Below are positions 11,434 through 19,991 of a stretch of DNA of 64,000 nucleotides, one piece after another (the stretch's first letter is position 1; every line of letters starts with the position of its first letter). The DNA is from Mycolicibacterium rufum (GTDB taxonomy: Bacteria; Actinomycetota; Actinomycetes; Mycobacteriales; Mycobacteriaceae). The DNA is taken from NCBI RefSeq assembly GCF_022374875.2, contig NZ_CP092427.2:5208001-5272000 (forward strand). The letters run 5' to 3'. The notes under the pieces were generated by a model. The model was not told where the DNA came from, did no database searches, and was given only the letters and a program-made list of their open reading frames with translations. The position numbers were made by a program, and so were the translations under genes.

Positions 11434-12112
11434 CCAGCACCTCGCGCAGGGCGTCGACGCTGTCGACATGGACGAGCGCCCCGCTCGGGCGGTCGATGAA
11501 GTCGTCGCGGCCGTAGCCCCAGTCGACGACGATGGTGCCGATGCCGTGGGCGGCGGCGCCCTCGACGTCGTGCGAGCGGTCGCCGATCATCACCACCCGC
11601 TCGGGCAGCGGGGCGAGCTGCTCGAGGGCGTGGGCCAGCACGTCGGCCTTGCTGGCGCGGGTGCCGTCGACGCTGGCGCCGGCGATCACCTCGAAGCTGC
11701 CGTCGAGATCGAAGTGGGCGAGGATGCGCTGCGCGGTCGGCTCGGCCTTCGACGTGGCCACCGCGAGCCGCACCCCGGCCGCCGCCAGGTCGGCCAGCAG
11801 CGCCGGAACCCCCGTGAACGGCCGGTTCATCGACCAGCCGCGGCTGGTGTAGTCCGCACGATAGGCCGCGATCGCGTCGTCGGCGCGCTCACCGAGCCCC
11901 ATCGACTGCAGCGTGTGCAGCATCGGCGGGCCCACGATGCGGGTGACCAGGTCACCCTCGGGAACGGTGGCGCCGACGGCGGCCAGGGCGTGGCGGAAGC
12001 TGGCCACGATGCCCTCGGCGGAGTCGGTCAGGGTGCCGTCCAGGTCGAAGATCACCAGATCGCCACGGCCCACCCGGGCGAGGTCGGCTGAGCTGTCCAG
12101 CATGTCGGTCAC
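11426..12112 (-). CDS. ptkA: HAD-superfamily protein, PtkA-like
   Basis: The equivalent of Rv2232, which in M. tuberculosis is reported as PtkA, a tyrosine kinase that phosphorylates PtpA, although its fold is a HAD phosphatase. HAD motifs are clear: DLDGT with Asp23/Asp25, a Thr/Ser motif in VATSKAEPT, and GDRSHDVEGA. At 228 residues it lacks the N-terminal extension I recall in the tuberculosis protein (291 residues). The GTG start is at 12112. Its stop overlaps ptpA by eight bases, so they are co-translated. Phosphoglycolate-phosphatase-like activity is an alternative reading of the sequence alone. Confidence 0.85.
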   Translation of the reverse strand: MTDMLDSSADLARVGRGDLVIFDLDGTLTDSAEGIVASFRHALAAVGATVPEGDLVTRIVGPPMLHTLQSMGLGERADDAIAAYRADYTSRGWSMNRPFTGVPALLADLAAAGVRLAVATSKAEPTAQRILAHFDLDGSFEVIAGASVDGTRASKADVLAHALEQLAPLPERVVMIGDRSHDVEGAAAHGIGTIVVDWGYGRDDFIDRPSGALVHVDSVDALREVLGV

Positions 12113-12190
12113 ATGCCCATTGTCCCTGATGCCCGGAGTGGCTGGACCCGCGCACTAGTGTCGTGATGTGGCATGTCTGGTGGTGATGCG

Positions 12191-13324
12191 ATGACGGTGC
12201 GGCTCGCCGACGTCATCGAGGTGCTCGACACGGCCTACCCGCCGCGGCTGGCGCAGAGCTGGGACTCCGTGGGCCTGGTGTGCGGTGATCCGTCCGAGCG
12301 GGTCGACTCGGTGACGGTCGCAGTGGACGCCACCGCCGAGGTGGTGGCGACGGTCCCCGAGCGCGGTCTGCTGCTGGCCCACCATCCGCTGCTGCTGCGC
12401 GGGGTGGACACCGTGGCCGCCGACACCGCCAAGGGCGCGCTGCTGCACGCCCTGATCCGGACCGGACGCGGGCTGTTCACCGCGCACACCAACGCCGACA
12501 GCGCCGACCCGGGCGTCTCCGACGCGCTGGCCGCCGCACTGGGCCTGGAGGTCACCGACGTGCTGTCCCCGGTGCCTTCCGGGCCCGCGCTGGACAAGTG
12601 GGGCGTCTACGTGCCGCCGGACGACGCCGACGCGGTGCGGTCGGCGATGTTCGCCGCGGGCGCCGGCCGGCTCGGCGACTACACGGAGTGCAGTTGGAGT
12701 GCGTCGGGGATCGGACAGTTCCTGCCCGGCGACGGCGCGTCGCCGGCCATCGGCACCGTCGGGACGGTCGAGCACGTCGCCGAGGACCGGGTCGAGATGG
12801 TGGCGCCGCGGTCGCGGCGTGCCGCGGTGATCGCCGCCCTGCGTGACGCCCACCCGTACGAGGAGCCCGCGTACGACGTCGTCGCGCTGGACACGCCGCC
12901 GGGGCGCACCGGGCTGGGCCGCATCGCCGTCCTCGCCGAACCGGAACCGTTGCCGGCCTTCGTCTCTCGCGTCCGCCGCGGCCTGCCCGCGACCTCGTGG
13001 GGGGTCCGCGCCTCCGGTGACCCGGCCACCACGGTGTCGCGGGTCGCCCTGTGCGGCGGCGCTGGTGATTCTCTGCTCGCCGACGTGGCGGCCGCCGGCG
13101 TGCAGGCCTTCGTCACCGCCGACCTGCGCCATCACCCTGCCGACGAACACCGCCGCGTCTCCGACGTCGCCCTCGTCGACGTCGCGCACTGGGCCAGCGA
13201 ATTCCCGTGGTGCGGCCAGGCGGCACGACTCCTGCACGAGCACTTCGGCGACGCACTGCCCGTCATCGTGTCCGAAGTGCGCACCGACCCATGGAATGTC
13301 GAGGAAGCAGCCGATGAAAGCTGA
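12191..13324 (+). CDS. Nif3-like dinuclear metal hexameric protein
   Basis: A 377-residue member of the Nif3/YbgI (GTP cyclohydrolase I type 2-like) family, equivalent to Rv2230c. It carries the metal-ligand clusters [12 protein letters not shown] (about residues 62-73) and [11 protein letters not shown] with nearby HHPADEH, separated by the large insert domain typical of Gram-positive members. The biochemical role of the family is unsettled. I begin at ATG 12191 ([13 protein letters not shown]), matching the family start; an in-frame ATG at 12173 is possible, and a TAGTGT -10-like element at 12156-12161 precedes it. The 3' end overlaps the next gene by 11 bases. Confidence 0.9.
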   Translation: MTVRLADVIEVLDTAYPPRLAQSWDSVGLVCGDPSERVDSVTVAVDATAEVVATVPERGLLLAHHPLLLRGVDTVAADTAKGALLHALIRTGRGLFTAHTNADSADPGVSDALAAALGLEVTDVLSPVPSGPALDKWGVYVPPDDADAVRSAMFAAGAGRLGDYTECSWSASGIGQFLPGDGASPAIGTVGTVEHVAEDRVEMVAPRSRRAAVIAALRDAHPYEEPAYDVVALDTPPGRTGLGRIAVLAEPEPLPAFVSRVRRGLPATSWGVRASGDPATTVSRVALCGGAGDSLLADVAAAGVQAFVTADLRHHPADEHRRVSDVALVDVAHWASEFPWCGQAARLLHEHFGDALPVIVSEVRTDPWNVEEAADES

Positions 13325-14051
13325 TGTGTCGCAGCAACGTTCACTGCTGGAGCTGGCCGAGCTGGACGCCGAGATCAGCCGGCTGGAACACCGGGTGAAG
13401 AACCTGCCCGAGCAGTCGACTCTGGAGCGCGCCCAGGGCGCCCACCGCGAGGCCAACGACCGGTTGGCCGCCGTGCAACTCGCGCTCGCCGACATCGATG
13501 CGCAGATCGCGAAGTTCGAGAGCGAGATCGACGGGGTGCGCCAGCGGGAGGACCGCGATCGCCGGCTGCTGGAGGGAGGCACCGTCGACGCCAAGCAACT
13601 CACCGAACTGCAGCATGAGCTCGAGACCCTGCAGCGCCGGCAGGCCAGCCTGGAGGACTCGCTGCTGGAGGTGATGGAGCGACGCGAGGAGTTGGCGGCC
13701 GATCAGGACCGCGAGCTCTCCAGCATCGACGACCTGCAGACCGCGCTGACCGATGCGCAGCGGTCGTGCGACAGTGCGCGCACCCACCTGGCCCAGATCA
13801 AGCATCAGCGTGTCTCTCGGCGGGAAGAACTCGTCGCGAGCATCGACGAATCGTTGGTGTCGATGTACGAGCGTCAGCGTGCCCGCGGCGGGGTGGGCGC
13901 GGGAGCGCTGCAGGGCCGGCGGTGCGGCGCCTGCCGCCTGGAGATCGACAAGGGGGAGTTGGCACGCATCGCCGCCGCGGCTGACGACGAGGTGCTGCGC
14001 TGCCCCGAATGCAACGCGATCCTGTTGCGAGTCAAGGGCACCGGCGCGTGA
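13314..14051 (+). CDS. Coiled-coil zinc-ribbon protein (CT398-like)
   Basis: A 245-residue protein equivalent to Rv2229c. Residues ~10-180 are a long heptad-rich coiled-coil, and the last ~45 residues hold a four-cysteine zinc ribbon (CGAC...CPEC). This is the CT398/DUF164 architecture, predicted to bind nucleic acid or act as an adaptor; no enzymatic activity is visible. The ATG at 13314 overlaps the Nif3-like gene, and the stop overlaps the RNase HI gene start (GTGA), so three genes form one translationally coupled unit. Confidence 0.9.
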   Translation: MKADVSQQRSLLELAELDAEISRLEHRVKNLPEQSTLERAQGAHREANDRLAAVQLALADIDAQIAKFESEIDGVRQREDRDRRLLEGGTVDAKQLTELQHELETLQRRQASLEDSLLEVMERREELAADQDRELSSIDDLQTALTDAQRSCDSARTHLAQIKHQRVSRREELVASIDESLVSMYERQRARGGVGAGALQGRRCGACRLEIDKGELARIAAAADDEVLRCPECNAILLRVKGTGA

Positions 14052-15142
14052 AGGTGATCGTCGAGTGCGACGGCGGTTCGCGCGGCAATCCCGGGCCGGC
14101 GGGATTCGGCGCGGTGGTGTGGTCGGCCGACCGCGGTGAGGTGCTGGCCGAGGTCAAGGAGGCGATCGGGCGGGCCTCCAACAACGTCGCCGAATACCGC
14201 GGGCTGATCGCGGGTCTGGAAGCGGCCGCAGGCGTGGGTGCCACCGAGGTCGAGGTCTGCATGGACTCCAAGCTGGTGGTCGAGCAGATGGCCGGGCGCT
14301 GGCGGGTCAAGCATCCCGACCTCGCCCCGCTCTTCCAGCAGGCCCGCGACCGCGCGCAGGCGTTCGACCACGTCGACTACACCTGGGTGCCCCGGGCTCG
14401 CAACACCCACGCCGACGCGCTGGCCAACCAGGCGATGGACGCGGCGGCCGGTCTCGAGCAGGACGACCCGCTGCCTGCCGAGAAGTCGACGCGGGTGGTG
14501 GCGAACCCGGCCGGGTGGACGGGCGCCCGCGGAGCGCCGACGCGGTTGTTCCTGCTGCGGCACGGGCAGACTCTGCTGTCGGTGGAGCGCCGTTACTCCG
14601 GGCGCGGCAACCCCGCCCTGACGGAGTTGGGCAACCAGCAGGCCGACGCGGCGGCGCGCTATCTCGGGCAGACCGGGGGGATCGACGCGGTGGTGTCCTC
14701 GCCGCTGCAGCGCGCCCAGGACACCGCGTCTGCAGCGGCGAAGGCTCTCGGGCTGGACGTCGAGATCGACGACGACCTGATCGAGACCGACTTCGGGGAT
14801 TGGGAGGGGCTCACGTTCCGTGAGGCGTCCGAACGCGACCCCGACCTGCACCTGCGGTGGCTGCGCGACACCGCCGTCGCGCCTCCCGGCGGCGAGAGTT
14901 TCGACGCGGTGGCGTCCCGCGTCGGGCGCGCGCAGCAGCGGATCATCGCCGAACGTCCCGGGCAGACGGTGCTCGTGGTGTCGCACGTGACACCGATCAA
15001 GACGCTGCTGCGTCTGGCGCTCGACGCCGGTTCGACGATTCTCTACCGGCTGCACCTCGACCTTGCTTCGCTGTCGATCGCGGAGTTCTATCCCGACGGC
15101 GCGGCCTCGGTGCGACTGGTGAACCAGACGTCCTATTTGTGA
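14048..15142 (+). CDS. rnhC: Bifunctional RNase HI / CobC-type phosphatase
   Basis: A 364-residue fusion equivalent to Rv2228c. The N-terminal ~135 residues are RNase HI, removing RNA from RNA-DNA hybrids; ECDGGSRGNPG (Asp8), NNVAEYRG and the MDSKLV aspartate are catalytic. The C-terminal ~200 residues are a histidine phosphatase with LLRHGQT (His172) and a second VSHVTPIKT motif, the CobC/alpha-ribazole phosphatase type, which would act at the end of cobalamin synthesis. A linker of ~30 residues joins them. GTG 14048 overlaps the preceding stop. It converges with the XRE-cupin gene, with a ten-base overlap. Confidence 0.95.
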   Translation: MKVIVECDGGSRGNPGPAGFGAVVWSADRGEVLAEVKEAIGRASNNVAEYRGLIAGLEAAAGVGATEVEVCMDSKLVVEQMAGRWRVKHPDLAPLFQQARDRAQAFDHVDYTWVPRARNTHADALANQAMDAAAGLEQDDPLPAEKSTRVVANPAGWTGARGAPTRLFLLRHGQTLLSVERRYSGRGNPALTELGNQQADAAARYLGQTGGIDAVVSSPLQRAQDTASAAAKALGLDVEIDDDLIETDFGDWEGLTFREASERDPDLHLRWLRDTAVAPPGGESFDAVASRVGRAQQRIIAERPGQTVLVVSHVTPIKTLLRLALDAGSTILYRLHLDLASLSIAEFYPDGAASVRLVNQTSYL

Positions 15143-15717
15143 TCGGTGTGCAGGTGCACGCGTTCACCGTGCAGCCCGAACAACGCGATCGCCTCGACCG
15201 GACCGTCGACGACGCCGAACCAGTGCGGCGTCCACGTCGAGAATTCCACGGCCTCACCGGGTTTGATGGTGAAGTCGCTCTCACCCAGGATCAGCCGCAT
15301 CCTGCCCGACAGCACGTACATCCAGTCATGGCCTTCGTGGACGGGTAGCTCTTGCGGAGGAGTGCGGCGGCGGGTGCTGATCCGGATCTTGTAGGCGTGT
15401 AAACCACCCGCCGGGCCCTGACCGGTCAACGGCCAGAACGTGATCTGGTTGCGGGTGTGGGCGCCGCCGCGTACCCGGGGGTCCTCGACCTCCGGGGCGC
15501 GCAGCAGCTCGTCGGTACTCACCGACAGGGCGGCGGCGAGCCGGGGAAGATGATCCAGCGCCAGGCGCCGCTTGCCGGATTCCAGCCGGCTCAGGGTGGA
15601 CACGTCGATGGCGGACCGGCTCGCCACGTCATCGAGTGTCATGCCGCGCTGCAACCGCAGTTCGCGCAGCCGACGCCGCACCCGGGCGTCGACGCCGTCG
15701 TCATCTTTTGCCTGCAT
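15133..15717 (-). CDS. XRE-family HTH regulator with cupin domain
   Basis: A 194-residue repressor-type protein. An N-terminal XRE helix-turn-helix spans about residues 12-68 (LQRGMTLDDVASRSAIDVST). A C-terminal cupin barrel spans about 115-190, with VHEGHDWMYVLSGRMRL and PGEAVEFSTWTPHWF holding His ligands, so it likely senses a small molecule. The start is uncertain: ATG 15717 is used here, but an in-frame ATG at 15735 would add MPSSFA. A perfect TTTGCC-N5-GGCAAA repeat covers the 15717 start, suggesting autoregulation and control of the divergent flavoprotein gene 48 bases away. Confidence 0.88.
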   Translation of the reverse strand: MQAKDDDGVDARVRRRLRELRLQRGMTLDDVASRSAIDVSTLSRLESGKRRLALDHLPRLAAALSVSTDELLRAPEVEDPRVRGGAHTRNQITFWPLTGQGPAGGLHAYKIRISTRRRTPPQELPVHEGHDWMYVLSGRMRLILGESDFTIKPGEAVEFSTWTPHWFGVVDGPVEAIALFGLHGERVHLHTDHK

Positions 15718-15723
15718 GGCAAA
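15707..15723. promoter_or_regulatory. Perfect inverted repeat, likely operator of the XRE-cupin regulator
   Basis: TTTGCC (15707-15712), five bases, GGCAAA (15718-15723). It overlaps the proposed start codon of the XRE-cupin gene and lies 42 bases before the divergent flavoprotein start. This position is typical for a self-regulating XRE protein. Confidence 0.65.
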
Positions 15724-15764
15724 CGAGCTTGGCATGTCGGTGGGGCGGCGAGCAAGGTGGTGGC

Positions 15765-16682
15765 ATGAGCGAACGATGGGATGGTGTGGTGATCGGTGGC
15801 GGAGCGGCGGGGCTGAGTGCGGCGTTGGTGCTGGGCCGCGCGCGTAAGCGGACGCTGGTGGTGGACGCCGGTGCGCAGAGCAATCGCGCCGCGCACGGCA
15901 TCGGCGGCCTCCTCGGATTCGACGGCGTGCCACCGGCGCAGCTGTATGCCCGAGGCCGCGAGGAACTCGCGCGCTATCCGACGGTCGAGGTGCGCGACGG
16001 CGAGGTCGCCGACGTGACCGCACACGAGGGTGGCTTCACGATCGGCATGTCCGGCGGCGTGGTTGAACGCGCCAGGAGGGTGCTGCTCGCGACGGGCATG
16101 CAGTATCAGGCTGCCGCCGTGCCGGGACTCGAGACGTTTTGGGGCCGTTCGGTGTTCCACTGCCCGTTCTGCCACGGCTGGGAGGTGCGCGATCAACCGC
16201 TCGCGGTGCTGGCGGCGGGGGAGCGTGGTGTGCACATGGCCACGCTGCTGCGCGGCTGGAGCGCCGATGTGGTGCTGCTGACCAACGGGCCCGCCGGGCT
16301 CGCCGATGCGGACCGCGACCGTCTGGCCGCCGCCGGTATCCCGGTGGATGAGCGTGCGATCGTGCGGGTGTCGGGCGCCGACGGGGAGGTGGAGGCCGTG
16401 GAGTTCGCCGACGGGACGAGCCTGGCGCGACGCGGTCTCCTGGTGGCGGGCACGTTGCATCAGCGCAGCGGGCTGGCGCGCTCTCTGGGCGTGCGGTTCG
16501 CGGAGCCGGGACCGGTGTCCGCCGAGGCGATCTCGGTGGACGCATTCTGGCGGACGTCGGTGCCGGGGGTGTATGCCGCCGGTGATGTCTGCGCGCAGAT
16601 GCCGCAGGTGGCTGCGGCCATCGCGGCGGGTTCGGGCGCCGCGGTGGCGATGGTGGGAAGTCTGATGGAGGAGGATCGATGA
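15765..16682 (+). CDS. Thioredoxin-reductase-like flavoprotein with CxxC, possible dithiol oxidase
   Basis: A 305-residue FAD protein with the thioredoxin reductase fold. The FAD motif GGGAAGLSAA is at residues 11-20, and the C-terminal GVYAAGDVC completes the FAD site. A redox-active CPFC (Cys133, Cys136) sits in HCPFCHGWE. The second dinucleotide site is poor: the usual GGGxSA reads AAGERG, and the HRRxxxRA arginines that hold the NADPH phosphate are missing. This resembles the GliT/HlmI type of O2-using dithiol oxidase more than true TrxR; that is inference. It is co-translated (ATGA) with the methyltransferase and divergent from the XRE-cupin regulator. Confidence 0.88.
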   Translation: MSERWDGVVIGGGAAGLSAALVLGRARKRTLVVDAGAQSNRAAHGIGGLLGFDGVPPAQLYARGREELARYPTVEVRDGEVADVTAHEGGFTIGMSGGVVERARRVLLATGMQYQAAAVPGLETFWGRSVFHCPFCHGWEVRDQPLAVLAAGERGVHMATLLRGWSADVVLLTNGPAGLADADRDRLAAAGIPVDERAIVRVSGADGEVEAVEFADGTSLARRGLLVAGTLHQRSGLARSLGVRFAEPGPVSAEAISVDAFWRTSVPGVYAAGDVCAQMPQVAAAIAAGSGAAVAMVGSLMEEDR

Positions 16683-17296
16683 ACGAGTCGGAGAAGGCAC
16701 ACTGGGAAGCCAGATACGCCGAGCGGGACCAGATCTGGAGCGGCCGGGTGAATCCGTGGCTGGCCGAGGTGGTCGGCGGGCTGACGCCGGGACGGGCGCT
16801 CGACCTCGGCTGCGGCGAAGGTGCCGACGTGCTGTGGCTGGCCGAAAGAGGTTGGCACGCAGTCGGAGTGGACATCTCGGACACCGCGCTGGCGCGCGCG
16901 GGCGCCGAAGCGGCCCGTCGCGATCTCACCGACCGGGTGCGGTTGCTGCAGATAAATCTGTCGGACGATTTTCCGGACGGCACGTTCGACCTGGTGTCGG
17001 CGCAGTTCCTGCAGTCGCTGGTGCGGTTGGACCGGGAGAGCATCTTCGCCGCCGCTGCCCGCGCGGTCGCGTCGGGCGGCACCCTGCTGATCGTCGACCA
17101 CGGCGCTGCGCCGCCGTGGGCGCAGCACATCCACGACCACGTCTTCCCGACGGTCGACGAGGTCCTCGAGCGCATCGACCTCGAGCCGGGGGCCTGGGAG
17201 CGGGTGAACGTTGATGCTCGCGAGCGGGAGGCGATCGGTCCGGACGGTCAGCAGGCGGTGCTGATCGACAACGTCATCGTGCTGCGACGCACCTAG
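16679..17296 (+). CDS. Class I SAM-dependent methyltransferase
   Basis: A 205-residue methyltransferase. Motif I is LDLGCGEGADV at about residues 41-51, then VGVDISDTAL and, after motif II, LLIVDHGAAPPW. The short chain, the N-terminal WEARYAERDQIWSG and the lack of a substrate domain resemble TehB/thiopurine or small-thiol methyltransferases. The ATG overlaps the flavoprotein stop by four bases, so the two proteins probably work on the same compound. The substrate is not known; a thiol is my guess from the neighbouring CxxC flavoprotein. Confidence 0.88.
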   Translation: MNESEKAHWEARYAERDQIWSGRVNPWLAEVVGGLTPGRALDLGCGEGADVLWLAERGWHAVGVDISDTALARAGAEAARRDLTDRVRLLQINLSDDFPDGTFDLVSAQFLQSLVRLDRESIFAAAARAVASGGTLLIVDHGAAPPWAQHIHDHVFPTVDEVLERIDLEPGAWERVNVDAREREAIGPDGQQAVLIDNVIVLRRT

Positions 17297-17313
17297 TTGT
17301 CAGAGGGGCGTTG

Positions 17314-17319
17314 TAGTGT
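17314..17319 (+). promoter_or_regulatory. -10 element (TAGTGT) for a leaderless transcript
   Basis: TAGTGT ends seven bases before the ATG at 17327 of the DUF222-HNH gene, placing the likely transcription start on the start codon. No convincing -35 is seen. Confidence 0.5.
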
Positions 17320-17326
17320 CGGTGTC

Positions 17327-18607
17327 ATGTTCGAACAGGTGTTCGATATCGATGAGGCGGCCTCCGAGGCCGAGCTCCGCGATGTCGTGACCCGCTGCGA
17401 ACGCCTGAAAGCCACCGCCGCGGCCGCGCAGGCCCGCGCGACCGCGTTGTGGGCCCAGAAACGCCGCGCCGCCGAACAGGCCGCCGGGACGCCGTCGCGG
17501 AAACGGGGGCGGGGGTTGGCCTCGGAGATCGCGCTGGCCCGGCTGGACGCCCCGGTCACCGGCAACACCCACCTCGGCATGGCCAACGCGTTGGTGCACG
17601 AGATGCCCCACACCCTGGCCGCGCTGCAAGCCGGGGTGCTCACCGAATACCGGGCGTCGCTGATCGTCAAACAGTCCGCCTGCCTGACCGTGGAAGACCG
17701 GCGCGCGCTGGATCGGGAGTTGTGTGCCGATCAGCAGGGGTTGGTGGGGTGGGGGAATGCGCGGATCGAGGCCGCCGCCGCGGCGATCGCCGCCCGCCTC
17801 GACGCCGCCGCAGTGGTCGAGCGCAAGAACAAGGCCGCCCAGAGCGCCGGGGCGTGGACCCGCTGCGCCGCCAACGGCATGGTGTATCTGACGTTCCTGA
17901 TGCCGCTGCGCCAAGGGGTCGGGGTCTACGCCGCCCTGAAACGCGAAGCCGACACCTCCGGCGATGGCCGTCCCCGCGGGCAGGTGATGACCGACACCCT
18001 GTATGAGCGCGTGACCGCCCGGCCGGCCGAACAACCCTCGCCGGTGGCGGTGAATCTGGTGCTGGCCGACACCACCCTGTTCGGTGAAGACGACTCCCCG
18101 GGCTGGGTGCAGGGCTACGGGCCGGTGCCCGCGGTGGTGGCGCGAGATCTGGTCTCCGACGCGGTCACTGACGAGACCGCGAAAGCGACGCTGCGCCGCC
18201 TCTACCGACATCCCGACAGCGGACAACTCGTCGCGATGGAATCCAAAGCCAGGATCTTCCCGAATGGGTTGCGAACCTTCATCGGTCTGCGCGATCAGAC
18301 CTGCCGGACGCCGTACTGCAACGCCCCGATCCGCCATTACGACCACACCACCCCCGCCCGCCAGGGCGGGGCGACCAGCGCCGGCAACGGGGCCGGGTCG
18401 TGCGAGGCGTGCAACTACGCCAAAGAAGCGCCCGGCTGGACCGTCACCACCACCGACCACGACGGCTGCCACACCGCCACCTACACCACCCCCACCGGCG
18501 CGACCTACCACTCCACCGCACCACCACTGCCGGGACCCACCCGACGACACAGCGCTATCGAGGGCAGGTTGAGCATCGACATCGTCGAGCTGAAACGGCC
18601 TGCCTAG
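17327..18607 (+). CDS. DUF222 / HNH endonuclease family protein (13E12-like)
   Basis: A 426-residue member of the actinobacterial DUF222-HNH family, related to the REP13E12 proteins of M. tuberculosis. Residues ~20-290 are the alpha-helical DUF222 region. Residues ~325-375 hold a zinc-supported HNH nuclease: CRTPYC, then IRHYDHTTPARQGG, then CEACNYAK. These proteins often occur in many copies per genome and are suspected mobile or phage-related elements, but no flanking repeats are visible here. The ATG at 17327 follows a TAGTGT -10. The last four bases overlap the convergent VOC gene. Confidence 0.92.
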   Translation: MFEQVFDIDEAASEAELRDVVTRCERLKATAAAAQARATALWAQKRRAAEQAAGTPSRKRGRGLASEIALARLDAPVTGNTHLGMANALVHEMPHTLAALQAGVLTEYRASLIVKQSACLTVEDRRALDRELCADQQGLVGWGNARIEAAAAAIAARLDAAAVVERKNKAAQSAGAWTRCAANGMVYLTFLMPLRQGVGVYAALKREADTSGDGRPRGQVMTDTLYERVTARPAEQPSPVAVNLVLADTTLFGEDDSPGWVQGYGPVPAVVARDLVSDAVTDETAKATLRRLYRHPDSGQLVAMESKARIFPNGLRTFIGLRDQTCRTPYCNAPIRHYDHTTPARQGGATSAGNGAGSCEACNYAKEAPGWTVTTTDHDGCHTATYTTPTGATYHSTAPPLPGPTRRHSAIEGRLSIDIVELKRPA

Positions 18608-19023
18608 GAAGCGAGCTGGGTGAGCCGGACGCTGTTGCCGGAGGGGTCCCGGAATCCGCAGTCGATGCCATAGGGCATCTCGTGGGGTTCTTCGGTGAAC
18701 TCGACGCCACGCGACCGGAGCGCCTCGTAACTGGCGCGGCAGTCCTCGGTGGTGAGGAACACGGTGCCGGCGAAGCCCTTGGCGGTGAGGTCCAAGACCT
18801 GGGTGCGCGTCGGACCGTCCATCAGCGGCGCGCCAGGCACCGCCATCAACACGATGGAGACGTCGTCCTGGCCGGGAGGCCCGACTGTCAACCAGCGGAA
18901 CAGTCCGTCGACGTCGGGTACCGAAACATCCTGACGCACCTCCATTCCCACCTTCTCGGTCCAGTACTCGAGTGCGACGTCCTGATCGTGCACCCACAGG
19001 TGCACGCTCGCGATCCTGATCAT
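18604..19023 (-). CDS. VOC (glyoxalase-like) superfamily protein
   Basis: A 139-residue single-module VOC protein. Two beta-alpha-beta-beta-beta halves are recognisable: RIASVHLWVHDQDVALEYWTEK at the start and the CGFRDPSGNSVRLTQ ending typical of the family. Metal ligands are not certain. The ATG overlaps the stop of the upstream AraC-type gene by four bases, so the two form an operon in which the regulator may respond to the VOC protein's substrate. The substrate is unknown; antibiotic-binding and dioxygenase relatives both exist. Confidence 0.85.
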   Translation of the reverse strand: MIRIASVHLWVHDQDVALEYWTEKVGMEVRQDVSVPDVDGLFRWLTVGPPGQDDVSIVLMAVPGAPLMDGPTRTQVLDLTAKGFAGTVFLTTEDCRASYEALRSRGVEFTEEPHEMPYGIDCGFRDPSGNSVRLTQLAS

Positions 19024-19490
19024 GGCTCCGACGCTACGGGCGGCTCGAGCAGCTCGTCTTCTTCCGGTGTGCTGTCTGCCGCCACGCGGCTGACTGCGCG
19101 GGGACGGGTGTCGCGGCCCAGGATGCAGCTCGGAATACGGGCGTGCACTGCGGCCGGCGGCATCGCGGCACGGTAGGCGGCGGGCGGAAGCCCGTAGGCG
19201 CGGGCGAAGCTCGTCGTGAAAGAGCCGACGCTCGTCAATCCGACCATCATGCAGTTCTCGGCCACCGGGCGCTCGGTGTGGCGCAACAGCGAGGCCGCCC
19301 GCTCCAGCCGACGGGTCTGCACGTAGGCCCGCGGTGACTCTCCGAACGTCGAGGTGAAACTCCGGCTGAAATGCGCCCGGGACAGACCGGCGGCGGCCGC
19401 CAGATCGTCGACGGTGATCGGCTCGGCGTATCGCGCGTCCACCAGATCCTTCGCACGCATCAGATGGCGGGCCGCCTGGACCTGCGTCAT
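19020..19490 (-). CDS. AraC-family transcriptional regulator
   Basis: A 156-residue protein that is almost only a DNA-binding domain. A double helix-turn-helix covers residues ~8-108 (ITVDDLAAAAGLSRAHFSRS; then VGLTSVGSFTTSFARAYGLP), with no N-terminal sensor domain. The C-terminal ~45 residues are acidic and look unstructured. It is translationally coupled to the VOC gene. The 50 bases between its start and rnpB must hold two divergent promoters. Confidence 0.88.
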   Translation of the reverse strand: MTQVQAARHLMRAKDLVDARYAEPITVDDLAAAAGLSRAHFSRSFTSTFGESPRAYVQTRRLERAASLLRHTERPVAENCMMVGLTSVGSFTTSFARAYGLPPAAYRAAMPPAAVHARIPSCILGRDTRPRAVSRVAADSTPEEDELLEPPVASEP

Positions 19491-19540
19491 GGCGTCAGAG
19501 CATTCATTACCGGAATCCGCGCCGCAAGCATTACGTTGTG

Positions 19541-19984
<444 letters not shown>

Positions 19985-19991
19985 TCCGGGG

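Noticed and set aside
17327..19490. Genomic island or prophage remnant around the HNH and AraC/VOC genes
   Set aside because: No integrase, tRNA-derived repeats or phage structural genes are present, and the neighbouring genes overlap tightly as in the rest of the window.
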